Below, piece by piece: positions 63,165 to 64,000 of a stretch of 64,000 nt of DNA. The DNA comes from Pseudocolwellia sp049933045 (GTDB lineage: Bacteria; Pseudomonadota; Gammaproteobacteria; Enterobacterales; Alteromonadaceae). Within the stretch, counting starts at the first letter, position 1, and the number at the start of each line of letters is the position of its first letter. The stretch lies in NCBI RefSeq assembly GCF_049933045.1, contig NZ_CP187926.1, positions 2,790,001 through 2,854,000 on the forward strand, in the 5' to 3' direction. The position numbers and the translations under genes were made by a program. A model generated the notes under the pieces. The model did not search any database, was not told the DNA's origin, and saw only the letters and a list, made by a program, of their open reading frames with translations.

Positions 63165-64000
63165 TTAATCTAAATGTTCTTTTAAAAACCCTCCTATTTT
63201 TTTAAATGCATCTAAACGATTACTAGGTTCATCTAAATAATGAGTTCCATATTTATACTCTATGTATTCTACATCAAGTCCTGCTTTCTTAGCTTTATCA
63301 TAAAAATTGGAGGATTGATCTAATCTAACTTGTGTATCATAAGTACCATGAATAAGTAGAATCGGCGCTTTAATTTTATCAAGATAATTAATTGCAGATA
63401 CACTTGCTAATTCTTTCGCTACTTCACTCTTTGAAGGATCGCCAATTTCGTTAATAACATGAGCACGTAAACCTCCTTCCCAACGATAATCATCTTCAGC
63501 TAATTCTAGTAAATCACTTACACCGGCAACACTAACAATACATTTAAATGCATCAGGTTTTTGGAACGACGCTGTTAGAGCCACATAGCCACCATAACTA
63601 TAACCAGCTAAACAAGCGTTATCAGTATTAACCAGTTTTTGAGTTTTCAACCAATCAAAGGCATCATATACATCTTCTTGCATTAATTTACCCCACTCGC
63701 GAAAACCTGACACTTCAAAGTCAGAGCCAAAACCACCCGAGCCACGATAATTCATTTGTAGAACAGCATAACCTTTACTTACGAAAAATTGAACAAAGGT
63801 ATTAAAATATTGGTAATCTCGAACACCGATAGGGCCACCGTGAGGCCATACAATTACAGGTGTTTTTTTAGGGCTAGCATTATGTGGCAAGGTTAAGTAA
63901 CCAGAAAGTTCTGTTCCATCTTTTGCTTTATAGCTATAAGGAGTTACATTAGGGAAGTTTTTGTTTGTTAAATAAGGATATTGTGTAAACCAAACCCCTG
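63165..64000 (-). CDS. S9 family (prolyl oligopeptidase-like) peptidase, C-terminal part
   Basis: The frame is open to the end of the window, so this is the last ~278 residues; a TTG at 63890 is only internal. The catalytic domain shows WPHGGP (oxyanion), GYSYGG (nucleophile Ser), DTQVRLDQ (Asp) and YGTHYL (His): the full triad. Just before it, YSYKAKDGTELSGYLTLP is the usual start of the catalytic domain after a beta-propeller that is out of view. It cleaves peptides or dipeptides, probably extracytoplasmically. Confidence 0.9.
   Translation of the reverse strand, partial: GVWFTQYPYLTNKNFPNVTPYSYKAKDGTELSGYLTLPHNASPKKTPVIVWPHGGPIGVRDYQYFNTFVQFFVSKGYAVLQMNYRGSGGFGSDFEVSGFREWGKLMQEDVYDAFDWLKTQKLVNTDNACLAGYSYGGYVALTASFQKPDAFKCIVSVAGVSDLLELAEDDYRWEGGLRAHVINEIGDPSKSEVAKELASVSAINYLDKIKAPILLIHGTYDTQVRLDQSSNFYDKAKKAGLDVEYIEYKYGTHYLDEPSNRLDAFKKIGGFLKEHLD

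Overview
The window is 64 kb of a low-GC gammaproteobacterial chromosome. Gene order and protein sequences point to the Alteromonadales, most likely the Colwelliaceae (Colwellia or Thalassotalea type); this is inferred from recalled family sequences, not from a search. Blocks familiar from E. coli survive: the complete his operon with its leader, the fadD / Slp lipoprotein / tsaB / yoaA block, tRNA cluster / ubiF / miaB-ybeZ-ybeY-ybeX-lnt, and yacL next to acnB. Alteromonadales traits include a TonB-dependent receptor followed by two flavin-dependent halogenases, a lipoprotein form of aminopeptidase N and a secreted S9 peptidase.

Layout. 1-4.8 kb: 3' part of a TonB-dependent receptor and two tandem halogenase-like flavoproteins. 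4.9-13 kb: sohB, a VolA/Pla-1 type lipase, yciK, fadD, an alpha/beta hydrolase and an Slp lipoprotein; FadR-like palindromes lie upstream of both the lipase and fadD. 13-17 kb: an M50-like membrane protein, a small Ser/Gln-rich protein, tsaB and yoaA. 17.2-24.8 kb: hisL attenuator and hisGDCBHAF(IE). 24.9-25.3 kb: a 363-bp palindromic MITE-like repeat, then elaA. 26.2-26.8 kb: five tRNA genes (Met-Leu-Gln-Gln-Leu). 26.9-38.5 kb: ubiF, then an inserted segment (unknown 148-aa protein, a propeller-type membrane sensor and an IS30-family element), then miaB-ybeZ-ybeY-ybeX-lnt. 38.6-50 kb: a REC-CheC/GGDEF signalling pair, exported tpx, ibpA with a sigma-32 promoter and a ROSE-type RNA thermometer, a hydrolase, an alkyltransferase-like gene with an SDR gene, malQ, a DUF3859 protein and a GAF-GGDEF-EAL protein. 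50.3-57 kb: Bacteroidota-like lgt and rnhA, an HDOD protein, yacL, and a long Bacteroidota-like acnB. 57-64 kb: an exported unknown protein, a small lipoprotein, pepN, a YHS-domain protein and the 3' part of an S9 peptidase.

How genes work together. The his genes form one attenuated, partly overlapping operon. VolA (releasing fatty acid from phospholipid) and FadD (activating it) may share FadR control. The miaB-lnt genes are an RNA-modification/processing and envelope operon. REC-CheC and GGDEF are co-transcribed.

Points most worth a second look: ybeY is split by an A8 tract (one base away from a full-length frame); the IS30 transposase is split at a canonical A AAA AAG slippery heptamer; a propeller sensor carries a degenerate ATPase-like tail; three genes look Bacteroidota-derived; ibpA has a readable ROSE hairpin; two sizes of repeat share ATACCAA ends. 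I saw no CRISPR array, prophage or recognisable new defence system.
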